Positions 12,301-24,300 of a DNA stretch of 64,000 nucleotides are shown one piece after another. This DNA is from Leguminivora glycinivorella (Eukaryota > Arthropoda > Insecta > Lepidoptera > Tortricidae), in contig NC_062990.1 in assembly GCF_023078275.1 (NCBI RefSeq), forward strand, positions 10,121,549 through 10,185,548. The letters are read 5' to 3'. The notes beneath the pieces are model-generated. The model saw nothing but the letters and a program-made list of their open reading frames with translations. It ran no database searches and had not been told where the DNA came from. Within the stretch, counting starts at the first letter, position 1; the number at the start of each line of letters is the position of its first letter. A program made the translations under genes and the position numbers.

Positions 12301-15300
12301 TATTTCTGTGATGATTACAGATATTTGACAAAAATAAGGAATTACGAATAGCTACATAATACAATAATAATTTTCATTTCATCAAAGTTGTATTTTACGC
12401 CGAGTGTGGAATTGAAAAACGAGCAAGTGAAAGGATTCTATAGTTGAACCACGAGCGAAGCGAGTGGTTCGAGAATAGAATCCTGAACTTGCGAGTTTTT
12501 TAACACACAAGAAGTAAAATACATTTACACCCGAGTGTAACACAAAACTTTTCCCCTCACTATAGCGAGGAAAGTACAACGCAAAAAACGCGTTTATCAC
12601 TGCTTCCAGCAGTTCCACAGGTGGTAAATCATCGTCATCACTAGATTCACTCACTTTTATCAATTTTAAAGCAAAAAAAAATTACTATATTCAAGGTTAA
12701 ATTACTTTATCCACTAGTGGATAAAAAGCGTTTTACCCGCTGGTATTAAAGGACAAAACACGTGTTTCCGAGCTAGTGAGAGGAAAAAATAATAAGTAAA
12801 GATCATGTATTACTTACTAGTACTAGAATTAGGGCCACTTGCAGCAACGAAAATGGAGTGTTAAACCCACCACTTTATATGGAATTTGACAGATGACAGC
12901 CCACTAACCCTGAGTTAAGTGGTTGGTGCAAGTGGGCCTTTGACGTATGTAGTCCAGTTAGTCTGATACGTTGACTGCTGGCATCCAGTAGCCAATTAAG
13001 ATAAAGTTTGACCTTAGGGTCAACTATGGCCAATTGGTTGCATCAAGTAGCCGAGTGGTAGAAAGTGGAACTGATAGCATGTAGCTATTTTGGTAATTTG
13101 AAAAGATTCTGCAAAATGATTTTTTTAAGGAAAAATATTTTTTCTACACTGAAAAAAATAGGGATTGGAGAGTATCAAATGACATTTCGCAGTTTTCGCA
13201 CAGTATACATACATACATATAATCACGCCTGTATCCCATAAAGGGGTAGGCAGAGCACATGAACTACTAAGTTTCAGTGCCACTCTTGGCAAAAAGAGTT
13301 TGAAATAAATCCAAATTGTGACATTGCAGTGACAGGTTGCCAGCCTCTCGCCTACGCCACAATTAAACCCATATCCCACAGTCAACTTCTACGACACCCA
13401 CGGGAAGAAAGGGGGTGGTGAACTTCTTAACCCGTCACCACACGGGACCGGGGGTGCGGGGGTTTCGCACAGTATGTGTTTCGATAAGCTCATTGGTACA
13501 ACCCAGGGGTTTGAACCCGCGACCTCCGACCTGTTGAAAGTCGCACGCTAGGCCACCACCAGCTCTTCCTTATAAATGTATTATGGATTTATAAACCGTG
13601 TCAAAATTCAAAATCAAAAACTCAGTAATTCAGTAAGTAACTCAGTAAAATTCAGTAAGTAGGCCACAGGGGCACTTTTTACATGTCAACATTACCATAC
13701 ATAATATGAACTAAAGTGAAAATCCATACTAATATTATAAATGGGAAAGTGTGTGTGTATGTTTGTTTGTCCGTCTTTCACGGCAAAACGGAGCGATGGA
13801 TTGACGTGATTTTTTAAGTGGAGATAGTTGTAGGGATGGAGAGTGACATGGGCTACTTTTTGTCTCTTTCTAACCCCCCACTTCTCGAAAGGTCGAATTA
13901 ACGCGAACAAAGCCGCGGGGGGCAAAAGCTAGTCTACTATAATAATCAATAAGAGATGTAAATGTCAAAGTCCATCTAAAAAGTAAACATGATGCGAGAA
14001 AAAAACTGATACAAATAAAAAATAACTAAAATAACTTTAGAGCCGTAAAATACTCTAGATGTCACAACTAAAGATATTATACTTAGTCTATTTTTTTTTC
14101 TTAAAGATGTAATGGTCTCCAAGAGCAAGAAAGAAAATAAACAAACAAGGAACTGTCTATAACGAAGTGTCTGTAAAATGCTTGACATTGCAAAATACCA
14201 CTCAACCTTGTTTCCCTTGCAAAACGCTATAATATCGTTTCATGAGTACTTATACACATTAAGGGTCATTATGTCATTACGCGTCAATAACTACTTATTT
14301 ATGTAAGTAGCATTGGTTACTATGGATAAGTATTTCTGAACGGATTACAGAAGGTTCAGAGTACGGTCAACCAATTGGAACCAAGTCAAAATGAATCTGA
14401 TTTATAACGTCACTATGACATAGTTCTACAGTACGTAGACCAATCTTTTACGCTCCATTTTTCCTTCGTATTTTAACGGAAACGTTATAATTTGTCCTGT
14501 TAGTTCAGACAATGTCAGTACTACTTGTACTATCGGCTGCAAAACTGCATTCATTGATAAATTCACCATGGACTTTTGCAGCTGATAGTACCTCTCTACT
14601 AACTGACCATTTGTGCGTTTCCATAAAAATACGAAGGAAAAACATTTCAAAGTGACATCTGTAGCGTCTCTGTCCGTCTGTCTGCATTTCCACTGAGATG
14701 AATTATTTTATTTTGAATAAACACTTTTATGACCAAATAATTTTTAAATGACATGGCATTAAAACATTATATTGATGATAAAAGGCCTCATCTAGCAAAC
14801 AATACCAGAATAATATAAATAATTAATAAATATCGCTAATTAGTCACGGTTTAAAAAGTTTGCTTTACATTACAACATTTACAACCATACAAAATACTAC
14901 TACCTACACTTTTTACCTTCAATAATTAATCCTAACGGCCCAGCCACGACATTGGTCTAAGCGCGACAGCGGTGAGCGGCAGCCATACGTGCGAATGAAA
15001 AGTCCCATCGCTGTGTCTCGCTCCAATGTATGGCCGCCGCTCACCGCTGTCGCGCTTAGACCAATGTCGTGGCTGAGCCGTAATTTATGCCACGCGTGCG
15101 CGTGTCTAATATTTCGTGAATGAAATTATTCAATGTTTTCACACAAAGTTACAAACTAATTCCATAAACTACTGAATAACATTAACCAAAACATTCAAAA
15201 CAATATAATTTCGTCCTTACAACCCTCGTATTTAGTAACTAGCTTTTGCCCGCAGCTTTGCTCGCGATAAATTCGAAAATTGCGGAATGCTCCATTGGTA

Positions 15301-18300
15301 CAAACTTCCACCCCTCATTTTAGGGAAGTAGGGTTTATATTTTATAATTTAATTGCACAATTATATGATTTTCAAGAATCTAATTTGACATTAAATCCTG
15401 TACCGTTATTCAAAACCTTACATTATAATGAGAGCAGCGCTCGTTTTTCGTGCCGGAGGCGGTCATCCCTATGACTGTTACCCTTAAAACGTCTACTTTT
15501 TATAGTCTGGCAACACCAGGCAGCTGATTTCAAGTCTTTATAAAAGCAGTTTGAAATCTGGATACCTCATTGGCGTCTTATTTTTCGCTAGGAGCGGTCG
15601 TCCCTGGTAAGTGAATTTAGACGACACTACCTGTATACCCTTTATATATTTTTTTAAAACCTCTCAATAGCCCTTTTTATAAAACATTCCGAATATCTTG
15701 ATAAAATGGAGGAGCGCGATCCTGATAATCTACCCTCAAGTAAACGGAAAGTTTTACATGAAACTTCGGGAAATACAAAGCGTGTTCGTTACGATGAGGT
15801 TCTAAATAACTTGTCATTACAAGTCGCAAATATACAAAATTTTTTGTCAAACAAATTTCCAGTCCCCGAACAGAACCCGCCGTCCCCAAGTGAAAATATA
15901 GAAATATCCGCGGACGATGCCATTGATTTGAATGAGAGTGGGGATTTATTCTCCGATGAGGCATCCAATGTATTGCCTGACGGGGACGGTCAGGTATTAA
16001 ATAATAAAAAAGAACCGGCGGTCCCCGAGCAACCTTTTTCAATGACCTTAGAAACCGTTACTAAAGATCCGCCCGTGCCAAAATCAGCCTCAAACCATTT
16101 GGCATCCTTAAAACAGTTTCAAAGATTTGAATCGTCAGATTGGGCTGAGATTCGCTATTCCGAAGTTCAAAAGAATTATGTGTCTACCCCCGGTTTTATA
16201 GAATTAGAGACAAACGAAGAAATAAAACCCTATGATCATTTTAACAACCTTAGCCACACAGAAAGAGGTTTCGCAGCTATCTCCTCAGGATTGTTAAAGC
16301 AATGCGACGCGATGGAACAAGGAATTCGCACTTTTATGTCGTGGATAGCTGTAACTGAGGTGGTAGATGTCGGAACGATTCAAAATAAGATTAACGAAAT
16401 TTTCTTGGAAGGAGATTACAAGAAAATCTCGTCAGACTTATTACAAATGGCTTGCGGCCATCGTGCCGATTTAGTACAGCAAAGGAGAGACAGTATTTTA
16501 CGATCGGTCAAAGATAAATTTACAAAAGAAACCCTTCGCAAAATACCGCCTACCTGCGATAGTCTCTTTCATGTTGACACATTCTCATCTACGTTAGAAA
16601 AGAAAGGAGGCATAAGTAAAGTATTTTGGCCTCTTAAAAATGAAACTCGCCTCAATAGGAAAGCCGCGCAGGCTGATTCTACTCCAAATTCAAAGCAAAA
16701 ATACCTGTTACCCGCGCAGGGTAATCAACCAAGTTTCCAAACTGCCACACCACCGGCTATGAATAATTACTATTATCCACAAACAGCAACCGCGCAGGTT
16801 CCTTATTATCCATACCCTCAATTCTCGCAAGTACCAGCTGCGCAAGTTGGTTATGGTATGTACGATCAATCCTTGCAAAGAATGCCCGCGCAGGGTAACC
16901 GAAATTTTCGCACCCGGTCCTCTAGAGGTAGGTCAGGACCTTCTAGTAACCAAGCGTCTAGAACATCTTACAATGACTCACGAAAAGAGTCTCGAGGAAA
17001 GAAGAAATTCTGACTCGATGTTTCAGGCAGGTCAGATATCCCAATTTGCAAACGTATGGGAATCCTACGGAGCAAGTCCAATGCTATTAAAAATAATACA
17101 GGGATATCGCATTCCTTTTTGTTCAAAGCCGATACTTCATTTGCCATGCCTACCCAACCACCCTCAACTTACATTGCCGTCAGACGAAATGGATCTGGCA
17201 ATCAATCAGTTAATAGATATGAAAGTCATAGAACCAGTGCAAATAAGCCCCAGTTTTGTTTCTCGAATTTTTTTGGTCAAAAAACCAGACGGCACTCACC
17301 GTCCAGTATTCAACCTGAAAAGCTTAAACCAATTTGTATACGTAGGCAAATTCAAGCTGATAAACATACAAAGAATCCCGAGCTTTGTTCAGGCGTCAGA
17401 TTGGATGGCCAAAATCGATTTGTCAAATGCTTACTTCCACCTTCCAATAGCACATGCCCACAGGTGCTTTCTAAGGCTAATATACAAGGGCACTTTGTGG
17501 CAAATGACCTGCCTTCCGTTTGGCCTCTCATCGGCCCCCAAAGTATTTGCCATGCTCAGCAATTGGATAGCCCAGATATTACGCGAACAAAACGTCAGAG
17601 TCATCGTCTACTTAGACGATTATCTTTTAGTGTCCCAAAACAGGGAGCAACTAGAATCTCAAGTGACCATGGCCTTAAACCTATTAAAATCTCTCGGTTG
17701 GCACATAAACATGGCAAAATCGGTCCTGGTACCCCAAAGAAGCTTACAATTCTTGGGTGTGATGTGGAACCCCCTCACAAATCTAAAATGGTTACCATCA
17801 GACAAATGCCTTGCTCTCCGAAAGAAAATAGAGTATTTATTAACAATAAAGACGGCAAACCTAAAACAAATGCAAAGTCTAGTAGGGACATTGAACTTCG
17901 CAAGCTTCTGCGTCAAGAACGGACGATTGAATCACCGAGCCCTGCAACGGTTTTGTCAACATCTCCTAAAAACCGATCATCGCAGCGAAGTCCCGATACC
18001 GTCCGAAGCCCAAAAAGAGCTCCTTTGGTGGCTACAAAATCACATGAATGCGTCCGTCATTCACCAATACCCGGTAACACATCATCTGACAACAGACGCA
18101 TCCGGTCAAGGTTGGGGCGCCCAGCTAAACAATCAGTCGATACAAGGATTTTGGTCTCCCCAGGAAATGTCTCTGCATTCCAATGTAAAAGAGATGCTTG
18201 CCATATACAAAGTTCTCGCAATGCAGACGAATGTTTCCCATACGACAGTGGCAATACAGTCAGACAATCGAACGGTATTGGCATATCTCAAGAACCAAGG

Positions 18301-21300
18301 AGGAACAAAATCTCGACAACTTTCGGATCTAACAGCCAAGCTTTACAAAATATTAATAGCGCGAGACATATTTCTAACATTACATCATCTGCCAGGCCTC
18401 TACAATGTAGAAGCAGATCACCTATCGCGTCAAAAGAAAATACCAGAGTGGCATTTACTCCCGCACTTCACTCAGATGTTTTTCAGCAGGTTTGGAACCC
18501 CTGTGATCGACCTCTTTGCCTCTCACCAAGCTCATGTTGTCCCACGTTACGTCAGCCTCAATGTGAAAGACCAGAATGCAGAATTTCACGATGCTCTAAG
18601 TCAAACGTGGACCTACTCACTGGCATGGGTGTTCCCACCCCCATTCTTGATTCCACGGGTGTTGAATCATCTCAATCAAGCAATAGGTCATTACCTCATA
18701 GTTGTTCAAAAATGGGAAAAAGCTTTTTGGCGTCCGGACCTCAAACAACGGGCGATAGCGCCTCCGTTCACCATTCGGCGTCTAGACCAAGTTCTGATCG
18801 ACACATCGACAGGTTTTCCCCCATCCAAGGTACAAAACATGACGATGGAGATCTGGAAATGTGGGGGTGGGATCAGGCATTAAAAAATTGGACCCCAGAA
18901 CAAAAGAAGTTCCTGAAATCTAGCTGGCGCGATTCTACCATTAAAACCTATAAACCAGCTTGGCGACGCTGGTGCGAGTGGGCACAACAGAACAGTGTTA
19001 ACTTCAAAAACCCAACAAGTGCAGATCTGGCTAGATTTTTGACAGATATTTTTATGAACAATAATTTCTCCTTCAGTACTATAGCTCTTCACAAATCCGT
19101 CGTTTCAACCTTATGCGATCCAGACAAAACCAAGAATCTAAGTTCTCATCCACTAGTTCGTCATGTCATGAAGTCGGTCGCAATAAGAAAACCAAAACGA
19201 CGCAATGAGAAGCCACCAATTTGGGACATAGATGTGTTATCAAATTGGTTCAATAATGTCACACCAGAAAACAGCCTTTACGAGTGCTCAAGAAGAACAG
19301 CTTGCCTTCTCCTTCTATGTTCTGGACGAAGAGTTCATGATTTGACTCTACTTTCTACAGAAAAAGATAAATGTATTATAGAAGATGATTCAATTATTTT
19401 TTGGCCCGATTACGGCTCTAAAACTGATGGGCCCGACTACAGGCAGCAAGGATGGTGTCTACTTAAAAATAAAGATTCTCAAGCTTTAGATCCGGTGTAT
19501 TGGATAAAGCTATTGTTAGAATTATCGCTTGAGAGAAGAAAAGAAAGTATAAAAAACTTATTCATTAGCATATGTGGGACACCTAAACCAGCTTCTAAAA
19601 CGATGATTGCAAATTGGATTAAGTCTATACTTATAGCAGCAGGAATTAATGCTACACCAGGAAGCATAAGATCAGCAGTTGCATCGAAAAACTGGATTGA
19701 AAATTGTCCTCTCGATGAGATCCTGCAGAGAGGAAATTGGCGATCCCACAACACTTTCATGAACCACTATAAAAGAGTAGTTAAGGAAAGTGATTTCAGT
19801 ACATCAAGTGCAGTAACTAGATTGTTTAAAGTGATAAATTAAAATAAGGTTCAGTGACTAGATTAACTATAAATAAGTGACTAGATTGTTTAATCGGATA
19901 AGATTATCATGTAATTATTTTCTGATTTGGAAATATAAATAAATAAACAATGTGTGATTAATCATTTATTTTATTTATTAACACCTAGTACCTCCTGATC
20001 CTAACTATAATAAAGTACTCCTTTTAGTGTCTAATTACAGCATAAAGTCCACTAGGCATCATTGTCATTACCATAAAAGTGTCTAGTTTAGTGACAAATA
20101 AATATGTTTTAATATTTCACAACAGGTACATTCAATTTCATTCCTGAAGTCACATTGGCTTCTTATCACACCAGGCGATAACAAACAGGTCTCATTATAA
20201 TGTAAGGTTTTGAATAACGGTACAGGATTTAATGACAGCGTTTTACCTACCAATAAAACGCTTATTAAATACTTACCTTATTCAAAACCTTACATACAAG
20301 CTCTGCCTGGTTTTACTTAAAAATTAATAGCTTATGAGACACAATGAGGTATCCAGATTTCAAACTGCTTTTATAAAGACTTGAAATCAGCTGCCTGGTG
20401 TTGCCAGACTATAAAAAGTAGACGTTTTAAGGGTAACAGTCATAGGGATGACCGCCTCCGGCACGAAAAACGAGCGCTGCTCTCATTATAATGTAAGGTT
20501 TTGAATAAGGTAAGTATTTAATAAGCGTTTTATTGGTAGGTAAAACGCTGTCATTATCTCCCTATAATGTACCTATCTAATGTTATTATTAAGTGAATAA
20601 TTGATGATTATTGTAGTTACTATTCTCCTTTATTGATTTCCTTATTATTATTTATGTTGGTCTTGTTTATTATGTATGTTAAATTAAGTAAGCAGAAAAT
20701 GTTAAAATGACGTGTAACTCCTGTTATCAATAAATGATTGATTGATTGATTGATTGATAGGAGTTAGAAATAGACAATAACCTAGCCACAAAAATAATAT
20801 AATTTTGAAAAAAAAACCGACATAGCCGACCAATTTTGCATGAAACATGGCTAATAACACTCCCGACTAATTCAGCTTTCAAACAAAAAAGAACTAAATC
20901 TAAATGGGTTCATCCGTTCGAGAGCTACGATGCCACACAGACACACGCACAAACAGACAGACACGTCAAACTTATAACACCCCGTCGTTTTTGCGTCGCG
21001 GGTTAAAAAGTAGCCTATGCCACTCTCCATCCCTTCAACTGAGTCCGCTTAAAAATCACGTCGCACCGTTTTGCCGTGAAAGACGGACAAACAAACAGAC
21101 CCGCACACAAGTTTCCCATTTATAATATTAAGTATGGATTATCCTTGACTGAAACCTTAACATGTCACGGAGTGTTTCAAGGTAAATGTGACATTGAAAA
21201 TTTCTAATAGCTTACGTTATGTCCTTGATTTAAAGTAATTATGGAAGACAAAGACTTAGATTAGAAGTGATAAAAAATTGCCTTCTTGGGAAATCGATAC

Positions 21301-24300
21301 TTGGAATCTAATCGTTTAGTAAAATGTTAACAAAGACATAACTCCGTACAGACAGATAATGTCTAAGAAATAAACGTACAATGAGATGCTACATTGCATG
21401 GAGAAATTATGAATGAAGTCATTGATAAATTACCATGCACTTTTGCAGCTCACTGTACCTCGGATAGATGATAGATGGCGTTTTGCCGTTTTGCCGTAAA
21501 AGACGGACAAACAAACAGACCCGCACACAAGTTTCCCATTTATAATATTAAGTATGGATTATCCTTGACTGAAACCTTAACATGTCACGGAGTGTTTCAA
21601 GGTAAATGTGACATTGAAAATTTCTAATAGCTTACGTTATGTCCTTGATTTAAAGTAATTATGGAAGACAAAGACTTAGAAGTGATAAAAAATGTCTTCT
21701 TGGGAAATCGATACTTGGAATCTTATCGTTTTAACACAAAGACATACAGACAGACTCTGTACAGACAGATAATGTATTGATAAATTCGCCATGCACTTTT
21801 TCAGCTCACTGTACCTCGGAACCATCCAGAATGTACGGTCGCCTAGATGGCGCTACAACTTTGGTTATTTATTTTTTTATTAATTTTTGGTCAAATGGCG
21901 CTATCATTCATATTTGATCATTTTAACACATATGAAGTGTAGTATGGGCTAAATTGTCAAAAACTGAGGTTCAAAAGTTTTAATCCTGGGTCAACAGACG
22001 GCAGTCTATGCACTGTGACTACAGATTTTATTTAGACAGTCATAATAACTATAATAAATAGAGCCTGTTCGTAAAGAGAAGAGTCGTAAAATTTGACGGC
22101 CGACCGGCCAGACCTGGCATAGCGGATAGTGACCCTGCATGCTAAGCCGCGGTCCCAGATTCGAATCCCGGTAAGGGCATTTATATGTGTGATGAGCACA
22201 GATATTTGTTCCTGAGTCATGGATGTTTTACATACATACATATATCCCATAAAGGGGTAGGCAGAACACATGAAACTACTAAAGCTTCAGTGCCACTCTT
22301 GGCAAATAAGGGGTTGAAAGAAAACGAAACTGTGACATTGCAGTGACAGGCATGGATGTTTTCTATGTATATAAGTATTTGTATATTATGTATATCGTTG
22401 TCTGAGTACCCACAACACAAGCCTTCTTGAGCCGTGGGACTCCGTCAATCTGTGTAAGAATGTCCTATAATATTATTTATTTTATTTAAATGTATGGGGT
22501 CCGATACATTCCACGACTCTTCTCTTTCCTAACAGACTACATTATTTCCTTAGAGAGTATTCATCCTTTACCAGGTTATATCGTCATTATAAATAGATAG
22601 ATAATCGTACACACCGTTTTAACTTTCCTAGGCGGCACTGTAATATCAATCTTCTTTTTCATTTTCCACACACACACACTTCACTCTGTCCGACACATCC
22701 TAACTACACTGCAACGCTACACAGACTACATTACATTCCATTGTACGGAGATCTCCGGCTATTACGGTTATTTCGTAAGAGTTGACGTGTTTCAGATCCT
22801 CTCTGATCTAAAGGTAATCTTAACACGTTAGACACCGAGAACTCGCCTGGTGAGCACTCGTGAACTCTGCTCTGAGACTACCCGCAGGGCGGGTTCTAGT
22901 CATATAAACGGGCGGTCATAAAGGACCGATTTCTGACATAGTGAGCCATCTTTTAACCCCCGACGCAAAAACGACGGGGTATTATAAGTTTGACGTGTCT
23001 GTCTGTCTATGTGTGGTATCGTAGCTCCCGAACGGATGAACCGATTTAGATTTAGCTTTTTTTTGTTTGAAAGCTGAGTTAGTCAGGAGTGTTCTTAGCT
23101 ATGTTTCATGAAAATCGGTCCACTATGTCGCGGTCGGAGTTTTTTTTCAAAATTTTAATTTTGTGGTTAGATTAGGTTAGTGTTAGGGTTTGCAAAAACC
23201 GGTTAACTTAAAAAACCGGTTAATAACCGAGACTTTTCCTTCACAACCGGTTAACCGGTTATTAACCGGTTTTGAGGATTTTTAGTAAATGGCCGTACTA
23301 CGCAATAATTACCATTACCTTTAAGAATTCTGATGTTGATGATATCGTAGCAGGTATTACTTGCACGATGAACATCATTTTTATCCAGTTTTTGGAAATT
23401 TTGTAAAATGAGGAAATTGCAAAAGAGGCTTGTGTGGTTTGAATGTGACGTCAGTTTTGCGTTTTCTAGGCATGTGGCGAAGGTCTACAGCTCCCAGAGC
23501 CCCTAGTAATAAAAACAATTGATGTAAGAAAACCAAGATCTCCATTTTACCTTTCTTTTAAAAAATATAGTTTGAAATATACGGTAGACTCCGGTTACAA
23601 CGACGCTCAAGGGACAGCTGATATTACATCGTACTAACCGGATGTCGTACAAAACGAATTTCATTTCTTTTAATTAAAATAATATCTACATCTCTATTAC
23701 TAAAACATTTCAATCAATAGGTTTATTTACAGGGTATTATTATCATAGTATTAATACCTTATTTTATTGTGACTAGTTTAGTTAGAAAAAGTCATTTTTA
23801 GTTTGCGTGCTTGCTCATCATTTGTAAGTAAAGCTAGTTTATACGCAATCGAAAAATATAAATTGGGTTCTATTTAGCATAAGCTTAGACTCGAGGCGAA
23901 CAAATTGTAAATTTTTAAAAGCAATACTCCAAAAAGTTACATGGCCACAATGTAATCTTGCTACTTGTTGTAGGCAAGACAGGGGGCCGTGCTCGGGTGG
24001 AAGTAGCTTTGTTTCCTCAATTTACTAGTAAAACTATAAACGTTGTCGCTCGTCGTTGCAACCAGACGGATTCTGTGTAAAATGTGTCGTAAAAAGCGGC
24101 TGGTCGTTAAGATCGGAGTCGTAATAAACGGATGTGCTTTCATACTATCACATACGAAAACCAAATAAATACCTGTGCTTATGTCGTTGTAAGAGGTTGG
24201 ACGTTAGGTCTATGCGGAGTCGTCGTAATAAACTAACCGGACTCAGTAGAGTCCGGTTAGACTATAGAGTACTATTGTATAAAATGTATAATTGAGTAGA

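Larger units (their letters stand above)
10373..15388. other. DESI2 intron 1, transposon-rich stretch without genes
   Basis: Holds, besides the listed elements, a truncated SINE (12239-12320), a fragment starting GATGTACCGACTATTG (12050), an inverted-repeat element (about 12388-12523, ends TGTATTTTAC and GTAAAATACA), a retroelement 3' tail (13200-13480, shared with 22230-22350), a hairpin around TTCCTTCGTATTTT (14469-14640) and a Lep1 fragment (15238-15330). No open frame has recognisable homology. Confidence 0.6.
15389..20556 (+). mobile_element. Complete DIRS-type tyrosine-recombinase retrotransposon
   Basis: About 5.17 kb inside DESI2 intron 1, inserted opposite to the host gene. It has inverted terminal repeats of 167 bp (15406-15572 and 20342-20508), a unique left end (15389-15405) and a unique right end (20509-20556). 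An internal complementary region (20191-20295) fuses the complements of both outer ends. This is the textbook DIRS-1 architecture. Gag-like, RT/RNase H and tyrosine recombinase frames are all open. CATTA occurs at both element-genome junctions and at the ICR join, as expected for recombinase-mediated insertion of a circle without target duplication. Confidence 0.93.

Noticed and set aside
17056..18858. N-terminal ~600 codons of the long frame that ends in the DIRS recombinase
   Set aside because: No domain is visible; composition (Ser, Arg, Lys, Pro) looks like the RT gene read in a shifted frame. I started the recombinase at 18859 and kept the overlap as a finding only.
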